Part shown: piece by piece, positions 45,664 to 55,038 of the stretch
How the letters are laid out: each line of letters starts with the position of its first letter
How positions within the stretch are numbered: the stretch's first letter is position 1
Source of the DNA: Bog-473 sp963726005
Lineage (GTDB): Bacteria; Actinomycetota; Acidimicrobiia; Acidimicrobiales; RAAP-2
Direction: 5' to 3'
Length of the DNA stretch: 64,000 nt
Assembly (NCBI GenBank): GCA_963726005.1
Contig: CAVSAT010000001.1
Location: 124,001-188,000 of the forward strand
Position numbers and translations under genes: made by a program
The notes under the pieces: generated by a model
What the model saw: only the letters and a program-made list of their open reading frames with translations
Databases searched by the model: none
Told to the model about the DNA's origin: nothing

Positions 45664-47510
45664 TCACGAGGTCCGGCCGCCGCCGGTGAGGACGAGCGCG
45701 TCCGCCCGCTCCTCGACGGCCGGCGTGTAGACGTAGCGCCCGCCGCGGGTCCACGACGCCGCGGCCGCGGCCAGGCTGGCCACGATGGCGAAGTCGAAGG
45801 CGGCGTGCAGGCCCGCCTGGAACGGCGCCGCAATGAGGCCGGGGAAGAAGCTGTGCTGGGCCAGCGCCGACTGTTGCGCCGCGGTGAGGTGGGCCAGCGT
45901 CCCGGCGCCGACCAGGTGCGCCACCGGGTTGTAGCCGAGGAATGCCGCGAACAGGGTCGAGATGGGCGGGAGGTGCGACGCCCGCTCGGCGACGTCGGGT
46001 GGCACGCCGTGGCTGAGCAGCCCGGCCGAGACGTTGTGCGGCAGAGACGAGGCCAGCCCGACGATCATCAGGGTGAAGAAGATCCCGATGGAGATCACCT
46101 GGGCCGAGTTCTGGAACGTGGTGTTCATGCCGGACCCGGCGCCGCGGTGCTCGGGCGGCAGGCTGTTCATGACACCGGTGCGGTTCGGCGACCCGAAGGA
46201 CGCCATCGTGAGCCCGGTCAGGAACAAGATGATCCCGAAGACCCAGTAGGTGAAGTCGATGGGCAGGGCCTCGAGCAGCACGAAGCAGATGGCAGTGCCG
46301 ATCATGCCGCCCGTGGCGAAGGGCCGGGCACCGTAGCGGTCGGAGAGGATCCCCGAGACCGGGCCGGCGATCAGCATGCCGATGGTCAGGGGGATCATGG
46401 CGATGCCCGCCCACAGCGGGGTGGTGGCGAACGAGTACCCGTGGAGGGGCAGCCAGATCCCCTGCAGCCAGATGATCAGCATGAACATCAGCCCGCCGCG
46501 GCTGATGGCGGCCAGGAAGCTGGCGACGACGCCGCTGGTGAAGGCACGGATCTTGAAGAGCTGGAGCCGGAACATCGGCTCACGCACGTGCAGCTCGACG
46601 AAGCAGAAGGCGATCAGGAGGAGCGCGCCGCAGCCCAGGGTGGCGACGACGAGCGGGTTGGTCCAGCCCATGGCGTGGCCGCCGTAGGGCTCGATCCCGT
46701 ACGTGATGCCGATCATGACCAGGATCAGCCCGAGCGCGAACGTGGCGTTGCCCGGCCAGTCGATGTGGGCGGAGCGCCGCTGACCCAGCTCGTGCAGGCG
46801 CAGGTAGCCCCAGACGGTGGCGAAGAGCCCGACCGGCACCGAGACCAGGAACACCAGCCGCCAGTTGATCGGGGCCAAGATGCCGCCCAGGATCAGCCCG
46901 ATGAAGGAGCCGCTGAAGGCCGCCGCCTGGTTCACCCCGAGGGCCAGGCCGCGCTGGTACTCGGGGAAGGCGTCGGTGAGGATGGCCGCCGAGTTGGCCA
47001 TGAGCATGGCGGCGCCGACACCCTGGAAGATGCGCATCACGATGAGGTAGATGCCGGCCGCCGGCCCGGACATCCACGAGATGCTCAGTGCGAGCGAGAA
47101 GAAGGTGAAGACGGCGAAGCCGAGGTTGTACATGCGCACCCGGCCGTACATGTCGCCCAGCCGCCCGAGCGTCACGACGAGGACGCTCGTGGTGACGAGG
47201 AAGCCGAGGATCATCCAGAGCAGGTAGAAGCTGTTGCCGGGCAGCAGCGGGTCGATGCCGATGCCGCGAAAGATGTCGGGCAGCGAGATGAGGACGATGG
47301 AGCCGTCGATCGTCGCCATGAGCATGCCCAACGTCGAGATGAAGAGTGCGACCCACTTGTAACCGTCCGGCAGCGGCGCACCAGGGTCGGGGCGGCGGAG
47401 CCAGCGGGGGGAACGGGAGCTCCGAGAGGTCGGCTGCGCCGGCGCGGACGCGAGGTCGGCGGGCGTGGGGGCGTGCAGAGGCGGCGGGGCGGGGCGTTCG
47501 ATGCGTTCAC
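45664..47510 (-). CDS. MFS transporter, DHA2 (EmrB/QacA) family, possible frame break at the N-terminus
   Basis: A 14-helix exporter. The core starts LGMLMATIDGSIVLISLPDI and has VTLGRLGDMYGRVRMYNLGF (motif A), NQAAAFSGSFIGLILGGIL (motif C), and GSPNRTGVMNSLPPEHRGAG. It lacks a clear start in the main frame. A GTG at 47508-47510 begins NASNAPPRRL in another frame, and the main frame upstream of the first helix reads PGAPLPDGYKWVALFISTLG, so an indel near 47475 is likely. If not, translation starts at ATG 47329-47331. It precedes the fused Etf gene by 10 bp. The substrate is unknown. Confidence 0.88.
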
Positions 47511-47552
47511 GCTACCTGGGCCCGAAGACGGCCCGGGCCCGCGAGGAACGTC

Positions 47553-49190
47553 TTAGCGTCCCACCGCCGCACCCTCCGGGCTGCGCGGGTCCGACGCGCC
47601 GACCAGCCGCCGCGACCCGTCGGCGCTCGCCTCCACGGCGATGATCTGGGCGCACCCGACGGCGACCGGGTCGAAGGCGCGGATGGAACGGACCCGGTGG
47701 CCGCGCTGCCTCAGGCCGTCGGGCCATGCCGGCGACGCGTCGGACTCGACCAGCACGGTGAGGTCGTCGCCCCACCACAGGCGGAAGGGCCCTGCCGACG
47801 GTGCATCGAGGGTGAGCCGGGGCGCGGACACCGCGGTCGCCGGGTCCTGCCGGGCGCGCAGCAGCCGCGCCAGGAGCTGGACCATGATCTGCGGCTGGGC
47901 GTCGCCGCCCATGGCCCCGACGAGATGCGTCAGCGCGCCGTCCGGCGCCGTGGCGAGCATGGGGGAGAGGGTGTGCGGCGGCTGGCGCCCCGGTGCGACC
48001 TCGGCGGGGTGGCCGGCCACGAGTGAGAACCCCACGCCGCGGTTGTGCAGGAAGACGCCCGTGGCGGGCTCGATGAGGTGCGAGCCGAAATCGAGTGCGT
48101 TGGACTGCGTCAGCGAGACCCCGAGCCCGTCCGCATCGAGCGCGCACAGGTGGGTCGTGTCGCCCTCGCCCACCCGCGCCACGGCGGAGCCCACGGTTCC
48201 CTGGCCGGGCGCGACGTCGGGTGGCCCCGCCAGGTTCGGGTCGATCCGGGCGGCGGCGGCGGCCAGACGATCGGCTGCGAGCAGCGCGGCGCCATCGGCA
48301 CCGTCGAAGAGCACGGCGGGACGGTCGTGGCCGACGGCGCGCCACGACTCGACGAGCACGTGGGCCCAGCGCGGATCGTCCGGGTCGGGCCCGAGCCCGG
48401 ACGCCTCGGCCACCGAGGCGCCGGCCAGCGTCAGGTAGCCCTGCGAAGGGGGCGGCACGGTCCACAGGACGTGGCCCCACGCCGGCAGCCGCAGCGGCGC
48501 ACACCAGGTCGCCATGCTGGTCGCCAGGTCCGACGGAGCGAAGTGGCCGCCGCCCAGATCGAGCAGGCCACGGCCGAACTCCCCCTCGTAGAAGGCGGCG
48601 CGCCCGTCGCGCCCGATGGCGCGCAGCGTGCGGGCGATGCCGGGCAGGCGGACGCGCTGGCCGACCTCGAGTGGCCCGGCGGGGCAGAGCTCGCGCGCAC
48701 CGGGGAGCGCGTGGACCAGGTGGCTGGCGAGGGCCAGCATGACGGAGGCGGCGAAGCCCAGGTCCGCCAGTTCGATGGCCGGTTCCAGGACCTCATCGAG
48801 GGGCAGCCGGCCATGGCGGTCGTGGAGCGCGAGCCAGCCGTCGACGGCGCCGGGCACCGGCACACTGCGGATGTCCCCGCGCAGGGGCATCACGGTCAGC
48901 CCCTCGCCGCGCAGCCGCGCCGCGTCGGCACCGGCACCGGCTCGGCCGACAGACAGGAGCGCCTCGGGCGGCGAGCCGGGCGGGGCCACCATGGCGAGGA
49001 CGTCGCCGCCCAGCCCGCACAGGTGGGGGCCGACAACCGCCATCGCGGCTCCGGTGGCCACGGCGGCGTCGGCCGCCGAGCCGCCGCGGCCAAGGACACT
49101 CAGGCCCGCGGAAGCGGCCAGCTGGTCGGCCGCGGCGACCATGCCGCGCAGCCCGGTCCGGGGGCCGAAGGGTGCGAGCGGGAGGGTCAT
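47553..49190 (-). CDS. ggt: Gamma-glutamyltransferase
   Basis: A 545-aa enzyme of the Ntn-hydrolase fold that cleaves itself into two subunits. GRGGSAADAAVATGAAMAVV and PHLCGLGGDVLAMV are the typical N-terminal blocks. The autocleavage and nucleophile Thr is in VGEGDTTHLCALDADG. SPMLATAPDGAL and GAMGGDAQPQIMVQLLARLL are the C-terminal marks. The family works on glutathione-type gamma-glutamyl bonds or on related amides such as cephalosporin side chains. There is no signal peptide, so it seems cytoplasmic. ATG 49190 is used; further upstream starts only add residues outside the family. Confidence 0.92.
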   Translation of the reverse strand: MTLPLAPFGPRTGLRGMVAAADQLAASAGLSVLGRGGSAADAAVATGAAMAVVGPHLCGLGGDVLAMVAPPGSPPEALLSVGRAGAGADAARLRGEGLTVMPLRGDIRSVPVPGAVDGWLALHDRHGRLPLDEVLEPAIELADLGFAASVMLALASHLVHALPGARELCPAGPLEVGQRVRLPGIARTLRAIGRDGRAAFYEGEFGRGLLDLGGGHFAPSDLATSMATWCAPLRLPAWGHVLWTVPPPSQGYLTLAGASVAEASGLGPDPDDPRWAHVLVESWRAVGHDRPAVLFDGADGAALLAADRLAAAAARIDPNLAGPPDVAPGQGTVGSAVARVGEGDTTHLCALDADGLGVSLTQSNALDFGSHLIEPATGVFLHNRGVGFSLVAGHPAEVAPGRQPPHTLSPMLATAPDGALTHLVGAMGGDAQPQIMVQLLARLLRARQDPATAVSAPRLTLDAPSAGPFRLWWGDDLTVLVESDASPAWPDGLRQRGHRVRSIRAFDPVAVGCAQIIAVEASADGSRRLVGASDPRSPEGAAVGR

Positions 49191-49329
49191 GGCGCCAGGC
49201 ATACCACGCACCGGTCGGGGTATGGCTTGCTCTGGACCGAGTCACCGGGTGCGCCGTCGGCCGTCAGTCACGATCACTGCTCCTGCCGCGGCCTCGGTGC
49301 GCTCGATCCATCGATGCGAGGAGGTGGAG

Positions 49330-49680
49330 ATGGCTACGACCAAGCAGAAGGAGGCGGGGCTCAGCGCCGCCGAGAAGGACCGCTTGCGGGCCACGGATTT
49401 CGCGTTCGCGAAGGCGCGCAAGGAACCCCTGACCGACGCCCGTCACGTGCGCAATGCCATCGCACGGTTCAACCAGGTCGAGGACGTCACGGACAAGGAG
49501 CGCGACGAAGCCTGGCGGCGCATCGTGCGCGCCGCGAAGCGGTTCGGTGTGGACGTCCACGAGAGCAGCTGGCGAGACCTCTCTGCCGGGGGCAAGGCGA
49601 AGGCCGGAGCCAAGGCGAACGCGGGCAAGGCGAAGACCGGGGCCAAGGCGAGCGGGGCCAAGGCGAAGACGAAGCGCTGA
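49330..49680 (+). CDS. DUF6582 family protein with Lys/Ala-rich tail
   Basis: A 116-aa protein starting at ATG 49330 behind GGAGGTGGAG. The first 80 residues, with LSAAEKDRLRATDFAFAKAR, EPLTDARHVRNAIARFNQVE and RRIVRAAKRFGVDVHESSW, are the DUF6582 domain. The tail is a repeat of Lys-Ala-Gly-Ala (GGKAKAGAKANAGKAKTGAK), resembling histone H1 or HupB tails, so nucleic-acid binding is likely. It lies between convergent and divergent genes and is transcribed alone. Confidence 0.85.
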   Translation: MATTKQKEAGLSAAEKDRLRATDFAFAKARKEPLTDARHVRNAIARFNQVEDVTDKERDEAWRRIVRAAKRFGVDVHESSWRDLSAGGKAKAGAKANAGKAKTGAKASGAKAKTKR

Positions 49681-49690
49681 GCGTTCAGAG

Positions 49691-49717
49691 CTCGCCCGGG
49701 TGCCCGCTCAGGGCGAG
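49691..49717. terminator. Bidirectional hairpin between convergent genes
   Basis: CTCGCCC (49691-49697) pairs with GGGCGAG (49711-49717) over 13 bases. It lies 10 bp past the DUF6582 stop and covers the stop codon of the opposite dehydrogenase gene. No T-run. Confidence 0.35.
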
Positions 49718-50799
49718 ACGACCACGACCGAGCGCAGCACCTCCCCGCGCTGCATGCGCCCGAAGGCGTCCTCGACGTCCTCGATCCCGATGGTCTCGCT
49801 GACGAAGCGGTCGAGGTCGAGCTTGCCCTCCAGGTAGAGCTCCACGAGCACGGGGAAGTCCCGCGAGGGGAGGCAGTCGCCGTACCAGCTCGGCTTCAGC
49901 GCGCCGCCACGGCCGAAGAACTCGATCATCGGCAGGTCGATGCGCATGTCGGGCGTGGGGACGCCCACCTGCACCAGCGTCCCGGCCAGGTCACGCGCCA
50001 TGAAGGCCTGCTCCATCACCTTCGGTTGCCCCACCGCCTCGATGCAGACGTCGGCCCCGTTGCCGCCGGTGAGGGACTGGATCGCCTCGACCGGATCGGT
50101 CGCACTGGCGTCGACGGTGTGGGTCGCGCCGAAGGACCGGGCGAGCTCGAGCTTTCGCGGATCGAGGTCGACGGCGATGATGGTGGCCGCCCCGGCGAGC
50201 TTCGACCCTGCGACGGCGGCGCACCCGACTCCGCCGCAGCCGAAGACGGCCACCGAGTCGCCCAGCCCCACCTGGCCGGTGAACATGGCCGCACCGAGGC
50301 CCGCCATGACGCCGCACCCGAGCAGTCCTACCGCCTCGGGGCGTGCCGCGGGGTTGACCTTGGTGCACTGGCCCGCGGCCACCAGCGTCTTGTCCGCGAA
50401 GGCGCCGATGCCGAGGGCCGGGGAGAGCGGGGTGCCGTCGGTCAGCGACATCTTCTGCGTTGCGTTGTGCGTCGAGAAGCAGTACCAGGGCCGGCCCCGC
50501 CGGCACGACCGGCACTCGCCGCACACGGCCCTCCAGTTGAGGACGACGGTGTCGCCTGGCACCAGGTCGGTGACGTCCGGCCCGACGGACTCCACCAGTC
50601 CCGCGGCCTCGTGACCGAGCAGGAAGGGGAAGTCGTCGTTGATGCCGCCCTCGCGGTAGTGCAGGTCGGTGTGGCAGACGCCGCAGGCCTTGACGGCGAC
50701 CACGGCCTCGCCCGGCCCCGGGTCCGGCACGACGATCGTCTCGAGCGTGACCGGTGCACCCTTCTTCTTCGAGATCACGCCGCGCACCTCTTGTCCCAT
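49708..50799 (-). CDS. Zinc alcohol dehydrogenase, S-(hydroxymethyl)mycothiol dehydrogenase type
   Basis: A 363-aa zinc-dependent medium-chain dehydrogenase. The catalytic zinc ligands are Cys in VKACGVCHTDLHYREGG and His-Glu in LLGHEAAGLVESVG. The structural zinc Cys are in CGECRSCRRGRPWYC. The NAD fold is VAVFGCGGVGCAAVAGSKL. NWRAVCGECRSC and STHNATQKMSL place it near the mycothiol-dependent formaldehyde dehydrogenases and NAD/mycothiol-type alcohol dehydrogenases. That would detoxify formaldehyde through mycothiol; other alcohols are possible. ATG 50797-50799, preceded by GGGAGGAGCAGGC. The longer open frame upstream belongs to other genes. Confidence 0.9.
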   Translation of the reverse strand: MGQEVRGVISKKKGAPVTLETIVVPDPGPGEAVVAVKACGVCHTDLHYREGGINDDFPFLLGHEAAGLVESVGPDVTDLVPGDTVVLNWRAVCGECRSCRRGRPWYCFSTHNATQKMSLTDGTPLSPALGIGAFADKTLVAAGQCTKVNPAARPEAVGLLGCGVMAGLGAAMFTGQVGLGDSVAVFGCGGVGCAAVAGSKLAGAATIIAVDLDPRKLELARSFGATHTVDASATDPVEAIQSLTGGNGADVCIEAVGQPKVMEQAFMARDLAGTLVQVGVPTPDMRIDLPMIEFFGRGGALKPSWYGDCLPSRDFPVLVELYLEGKLDLDRFVSETIGIEDVEDAFGRMQRGEVLRSVVVVSP

Positions 50800-50860
50800 G
50801 CCTGCTCCTCCCGTCGGCGAGCCCTCATGATGCCCGATCGGTGCGCTGCCGCTCGCTCGG

Positions 50861-50938
50861 TGCCGCCCGCCTGCGCCGCCCGCCTGTGCCGCCCGCCTGT
50901 GCTGCCGCCCTGTGTCGACCGCCCCGTGCCGCCCGCCT
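50861..50938. repeat. Tandem 13-bp repeat (TGCCGCCCGCCTG)
   Basis: Three near-perfect units (50861-50873, 50874-50886, 50887-50899) are followed by three decayed ones up to 50938. The array fills the gap between the dehydrogenase and the VOC gene and touches the VOC stop codon. Confidence 0.8.
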
Positions 50939-51369
50939 ATTCGGCTGCCACGAAGATGCAGAACGGATGCCCGTCGGGGTCGGCGTAGACGTAGAGCCGT
51001 TCCGCCGGGTCGTCGGAGCGATCGAGGAGGAGGCGGGCACCGAGCCCGAGCGCCCGTTCGTGCTGCTCGCGCAGCGCCGCTTCGTCGGGGACGGTCAGAT
51101 CGAGGTGCAATTGCTGGGGCGACCGGGCATCGGGCCAGGTGGGGCGCGGGGAGCTCGTCCACCTCCTGGAACGCCAGCCGCGGCGACCCGGACGGGTGGA
51201 GGAGCACGAGATAGTCGTGGCCCCGCGGATCGTCCGCACCGGGGGGCGGAGCCTCGTCGCCGGCCCGGTACACGAAGCCGAGCAATTGCCGGTAGAACTC
51301 GGCCAGGGCACGCGCCGCGGTCGAGTCCAGCACGACCGACTGCAACGTCGGGAATGCGGGGCCGCTCAT
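50937..51369 (-). pseudogene. VOC (glyoxalase/bleomycin-resistance) family protein, one frameshift
   Basis: It starts at ATG 51367-51369 with TLQSVVLDSTAARALAEFYR and QLLGFVYRAGDE, the usual VOC opening. The second half reads SPQQLHLDLTVPDEAALREQ, GARLLLDRSDDPAERLYVYA and DPDGHPFCIFVAAE. One extra C near 51130 breaks the frame; without it the junction reads PTWPDARSPQQLHLDLTV, exactly as in relatives. About 143 aa. The family holds metal-dependent dioxygenases, glyoxalases and resistance proteins; this type is common in actinobacteria and has no known substrate. Confidence 0.85.
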
Positions 51370-51504
51370 GACGACGGGTGCCGATCCGCCTGACGGCACG
51401 ATCGCATCTCCCAATTCATACAGAACGCGGGCGCTCGGCCAAGGCCGCCCGGGGCTTGCGCTCCGTCCCCGGTCGGCGCGCGTCGGGCGCCCTATCGTGA
51501 CTCC

Positions 51505-52393
51505 GTGGCTGCGGGATACGTGGAGGTTCCCGAAGGCTGGACCCGCCTGGGCGGCCAGGGCTTCGGTCCCTTCGTCACACGGGAGGTCTTCCGCCGTCCC
51601 GACGGGACCCGGGCGACCTGGGAGTCGCGCTGGCACCGCAAGCACCCGGGCCCCGCCACGACCGGCTCGACGTGGTGGGCGCCCGGCGCGGTGGCGTGGT
51701 GGATCGGAGTGCTTTTCGCCCTCGGGTCGGTCTGCTTCGCGCTCGGGTTCCTTCCCGCCCTTCGCCACGACGGTCGGGACCAACCCCGACAACCTCACGT
51801 ACTTCATCGGGTCGCTCTTCTTCACCACCGCCGCCTTCCTGTTGTACTACGAGACCGCGTCGACGGCCCCTTCGCTCTCCCCGGCAAACCGGAGAGGACC
51901 CCGGTCCCTCTTCCGCGTGCAGCACCACCGGATCGACTGGTGGGCCGCCCTGATCCAATTCGCCGGCACGCTGTGGTTCAACCGGACCACGCTGAGCGCC
52001 CTCGTCGTCGGGCTGGGCGCAAAGCCCGATCACCACCCCGTGTGGCGTCCCGACGCCTTGGGTTCGATCTGCTTCCTCGTGTCGAGCTGGCTCGCGTGGG
52101 CCGAGGAGTGTCACGGGCCGTTCGCCTGGCGGCCGTCGCACATTTCGTGGTGGATCACGCTGTTGAACCTGGTGGGATCGGTCGCATTCGGCGCCTCGGC
52201 GATCGCCTCCTATGTGACCCCGAACGGCCAGCTGCTGAGCCTGGCTCTGACCAACCTGGGCACCTTCGTCGGTGCCGTGTGCTTCCTGGCCGGAGCCGTG
52301 CTCCTGTTGCCCGAGCGGACGATGGAGAGGCCATCCACCATGACCTCTCGAAGTGGAAGCGGTGCGCGGTCGTCACCGACCATGACTGGCTGA
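51505..52393 (+). pseudogene. Multi-pass membrane protein of unknown function, one frameshift
   Basis: It starts at GTG 51505: VEVPEGWTRLGGQGFGPFVT, then a first helix AVAWWIGVLFALGSVCFALG. An extra base near 51768 shifts the frame and it continues TNPDNLTYFIGSLFFTTAAF, HRIDWWAALIQFAGTLWFNR, LGSICFLVSSWLAWAEECHG, ISWWITLLNLVGSVAFGASA and TNLGTFVGAVCFLAGAVLLL. About seven helices, rich in Trp. I have seen this W-W-A-A-x-I-Q-x-x-G-T-x-x-F-N pattern in uncharacterised actinobacterial proteins. The tail after LLLPERT runs into a different gene fragment, so the true end may be near 52325. Confidence 0.75.
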
Positions 52394-52494
52394 AGCACTC
52401 GATCGCCATGTTCCGTTGGATGATGCCCGGCGAGGTCGAGTGCTTTGCCTTGACGCAGGTGCGGGCCGCCATCGACTGGGCGGCCGAAGAATAG
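52330..52494 (+). pseudogene. C-terminal fragment of a SpoIIAA-like (STAS-fold) protein
   Basis: In a frame different from the membrane protein, about 54 codons read HHDLSKWKRCAVVTDHDWLK, HSIAMFRWMMPGEVECF and AAIDWAAEE before a stop at 52494. This matches the last half of SpoIIAA-like proteins. There is no start and no N-terminal half; the sequence upstream belongs to the membrane gene. It looks like a remnant left by a deletion that joined two genes. Confidence 0.55.
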
Positions 52495-52513
52495 GCAGTG
52501 TGACGCCGGGTGT

Positions 52514-52738
52514 TTACCCTCCGGGCGCGCGTCGCCGCCCGCGCAGCACGCTGAGAAAGAGGAACCCCGTCGCCATCAGCGGCAGGATGATCGCACCCGC
52601 CAGGCGGCTGCCGTCGAGCAAGAAGGCCACCGCGACGATGACGCCGGTCGCCAGCGCCAGCTCGGGGGTGTCCCCGATGAGGAAGTCCCACCAGAAATGG
52701 CCGAAGGCCTTCAGCCCCCTCTTGACGGCGCCGATCAC
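52514..52738 (-). CDS. Small two-helix membrane protein
   Basis: A 74-aa protein from GTG 52738. It has LKAFGHFWWDFLIGDTPELA and two hydrophobic segments, LALATGVIVAVAFLLDG and GAIILPLMATGFLFLSVL. It overlaps the stop of the COG4280 gene by 4 bp and is its partner in an operon. FWWDFLIGDTPE resembles proteins that occur beside COG4280 in other genomes, as I recall. The function is unknown. Confidence 0.75.
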   Translation of the reverse strand: MIGAVKRGLKAFGHFWWDFLIGDTPELALATGVIVAVAFLLDGSRLAGAIILPLMATGFLFLSVLRGRRRAPGG

Positions 52739-53523
52739 GGCGTTGCCCCTTCGACTTCGACTTCGACTACGGGGAGCGGGAGCTTCGTCCGCATGAAGGC
52801 CGTCATGGTGAAGTAGACCACGACGAAGAAGCCGGCGAGCACCGGTATGGCGAGGTCACTCCCTGGCCAGTGCACCCCCGCGCCCTCGCCGACCCAGAAG
52901 ACGCCGAAGCTGGTCAGCATGATGCCGACCAGTGTCTTGATGGTGTTCTCGGGGACCTCGCTCAGTTGGCGCGTCACCAGGAGGCCGACGATGCCGACGA
53001 TGACCACCGCCGCCCCGGCCGCGAGCGCGGCCAGTCCCAGGCGGTTCTGGGCGGCGCCGAGGCTGATCACGATCAGCACGACCTCCATGCCCTCGAGGAA
53101 GACACCCTTGAACGCCACCGCGAATGCCACGCTGTCGCGCCCCTTGCGGGGAGGCACGGGGCCCGCGCCGTCCTCCGAGCTGAGCTCGGCCACCGTTTCG
53201 GCGTAGATCTTGTCCTCGTCGTGCAGGGCCTTGTGGCCACTCGCACGCAGGATCGCCTTGCGGAGCCACGAGAGGCCGAGCACCAGGAGCAGCGTCCCGA
53301 CCACCACACGCAACGCGTCGATCGGGACGTAGTGGATGAGCGGCACGCCCACGGCCAGCACGAGCACACCCAGCACGCCCGCCGCTACGGCGGCTCCCTC
53401 CAGGGCGGAGCGCCAACCCCGGCTCACCCCGGCGGCAACGACGATCGTCAGCGCTTCGACCATCTCGACGAGGCTCGCCGCGAAAACGGCGAGGACCAGT
53501 ACGAGTGTTGAGGAGGTGTGCAT
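52735..53523 (-). CDS. COG4280 predicted membrane protein (FTR1/GDT1-like layout)
   Basis: A 262-aa protein with about six to seven helices. It has two related acidic helices: AASLVEMVEALTIVVAAG near the N-terminus and FKGVFLEGMEVVLIVISLGA in the middle. This duplicated E-x-x-E/E-G-x-E pattern is like the metal-binding helices of Ftr1 iron permeases and GDT1/TMEM165 cation transporters. I infer cation transport. It overlaps the small membrane gene by 4 bp. It starts at ATG 53523, divergent from the amidohydrolase gene. The C-terminus PLPVVEVEVEGATP is coded by a short CTTCGA repeat. Confidence 0.8.
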   Translation of the reverse strand: MHTSSTLVLVLAVFAASLVEMVEALTIVVAAGVSRGWRSALEGAAVAAGVLGVLVLAVGVPLIHYVPIDALRVVVGTLLLVLGLSWLRKAILRASGHKALHDEDKIYAETVAELSSEDGAGPVPPRKGRDSVAFAVAFKGVFLEGMEVVLIVISLGAAQNRLGLAALAAGAAVVIVGIVGLLVTRQLSEVPENTIKTLVGIMLTSFGVFWVGEGAGVHWPGSDLAIPVLAGFFVVVYFTMTAFMRTKLPLPVVEVEVEGATP

Positions 53524-53630
53524 GGGACCGGCGTCAAATTATCCGAACCCGGCGGTGCCGTCGGCCAACTGGGCCCAGGGATAGTGTGCGGAGGACTGAC
53601 CAGGGAGATTCCGGAACGGAGACGGTTGCG

Positions 53631-55011
53631 ATGGGTGAGGAAGCAGGCGGATCGGCGGGTACCGACCACGCCGGGCCGGAGAGCCGCAACTACGTCGTCG
53701 TGTCGGCCGACACCCATGCCTCACCGGACAGCCTCGACCACTTTCTGTCCTATGTCGATCCCGCCTTCCGGGAGGCCGTCGCCGTCCTTCGGGGACATGT
53801 CGTCGCTCGCCATCTCCATGTTCGGCGGGTTCGATCCCGGCGAGGTCGACGAGTCCGATCCGGTCCGGGCGACGGCGGCGCGGCGCCTGGCCGGCATGGG
53901 GGTCGACACCGACGCGGCCAAGGGCTGGCTGGCCCACTACGGCACGGACTGGGTGGTTCCGGGCGACGGCGACGGGCGCCGGCTCGCCGTGCTCGAGGAG
54001 CAGGGGATCCATGCCGAGGTCACCCTGCCCGGGCCGATCCTGGCGGGCGGCCTCTCCCCGGCCATGTACCTGGGCGCGACCACCGACAAGGGACTCGACG
54101 TCGTGTGGCCCGCGCTGCACGGCTATGTGCGCTGGCTGGCGGACTTCTGCGCGGCCGCGCCGGGACGCCGCGCCGGTTGCATGCCGATCGACTTCCACGA
54201 CATGGCCCGCGCCGTCGAAGAGGTGGCCTGGGCCCGCGCCAACGGCATCTTCGGTGGCGTCATGCTCCCCGCCATGTCGGTGACCTCCAAGCTGCCCGGC
54301 TACGCGGACGACTACTACGAGCCCTTCTGGAGCGCGTGCGAGGAGCACGGCATGGTCGTCAACCTGCACACGGGCGCGTCCGGCTCGGCCACCGACACCA
54401 AGTTCCTCTACGACGCCGAGCACGGGGGCATGCTCGGCCTCTACGAGGTCTTCGTCTTCACCCGCCGGCCGCTATGGTTCATGATCTTCGGCGGCGTGTT
54501 CGACCGCCACCCCGACCTCAAGGTCGTCGTCACCGAGAACGGTGTGCAGTGGCTACCGTCGCTCATCCGGGACATGGAGTCGTTCTTCGACACCCACGGC
54601 GGCGCGCCGGTCCGCAACTACCTCAAGATGCGGCCCAGGGACTACTTCGAGCAGCACGTGTGGTTGGGCGGTTCGCTGATGAAGCGCTACGAGGCCGAGA
54701 TGCGTCACGAGATCGGCATCGACAAGCTCATGTGGGGGGCGGACTACCCGCACCTCGAGGGCGCGGCGCCCGTTCACCGCGAGACGCTGCGCTACATCTT
54801 CGGCGGGATGCCCGAGCGCGATCTTCGGCGCATCCTCGGCGGCAACGCCGTCGACCTGTGGGGCTTCGACGCCGACGTGCTGCAGGCCGTCGCTGATCGG
54901 GTCGGCCCGACCGTCGAGGACCTCGCTTCATCGATCGCGCTCGACGACATCGAGGAGACGTTCAGCTGGAGCCTGGCTCGCCCGGTCCCACTGGTGGCGC
55001 GCGCCTCATAG
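53631..55011 (+). pseudogene. Metal-dependent amidohydrolase (family 2), one frameshift
   Basis: It starts at ATG 53631: SRNYVVVSADTHASPDSLDH (D-T-H metal motif) and FLSYVDPAFREAV. One extra base near 53795 moves the frame to DMSSLAISMFGGFDPGEVDE, which is then open to the stop at 55011. Further marks: ITDKG-like TTDKGLDVVWPALHGYVRWL, VVNLHTGASGSATDTKFLY, RPLWFMIFGGVFDRHPDLKV, KLMWGADYPHLEGAAP (catalytic Asp) and ILGGNAVDLWGFD. About 459 aa. It is related to the gene at 21183 and to amidohydrolases that occur with aromatic or steroid degradation. Confidence 0.88.
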
Positions 55012-55038
55012 GTCGAGGCCGCCGACAAGCGGCTGCAT

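Noticed and set aside
44584..47556. A 990-codon plus-strand open frame opposite the MFS and Etf genes
   Set aside because: It is antisense to two clear genes, has no family motifs, and its Glu/Asp/Gly/Arg/His-rich text is what high-GC antisense frames give.
48045..49802. A 585-codon plus-strand open frame opposite gamma-glutamyltransferase, running over the DUF6582 gene
   Set aside because: Most is antisense to ggt, and it crosses the real DUF6582 gene in another frame.
50800..51828. Long N-terminal extension of the mycothiol-type dehydrogenase (706-codon frame)
   Set aside because: It passes through the tandem repeat and the VOC gene; the dehydrogenase family starts at ATG 50799.
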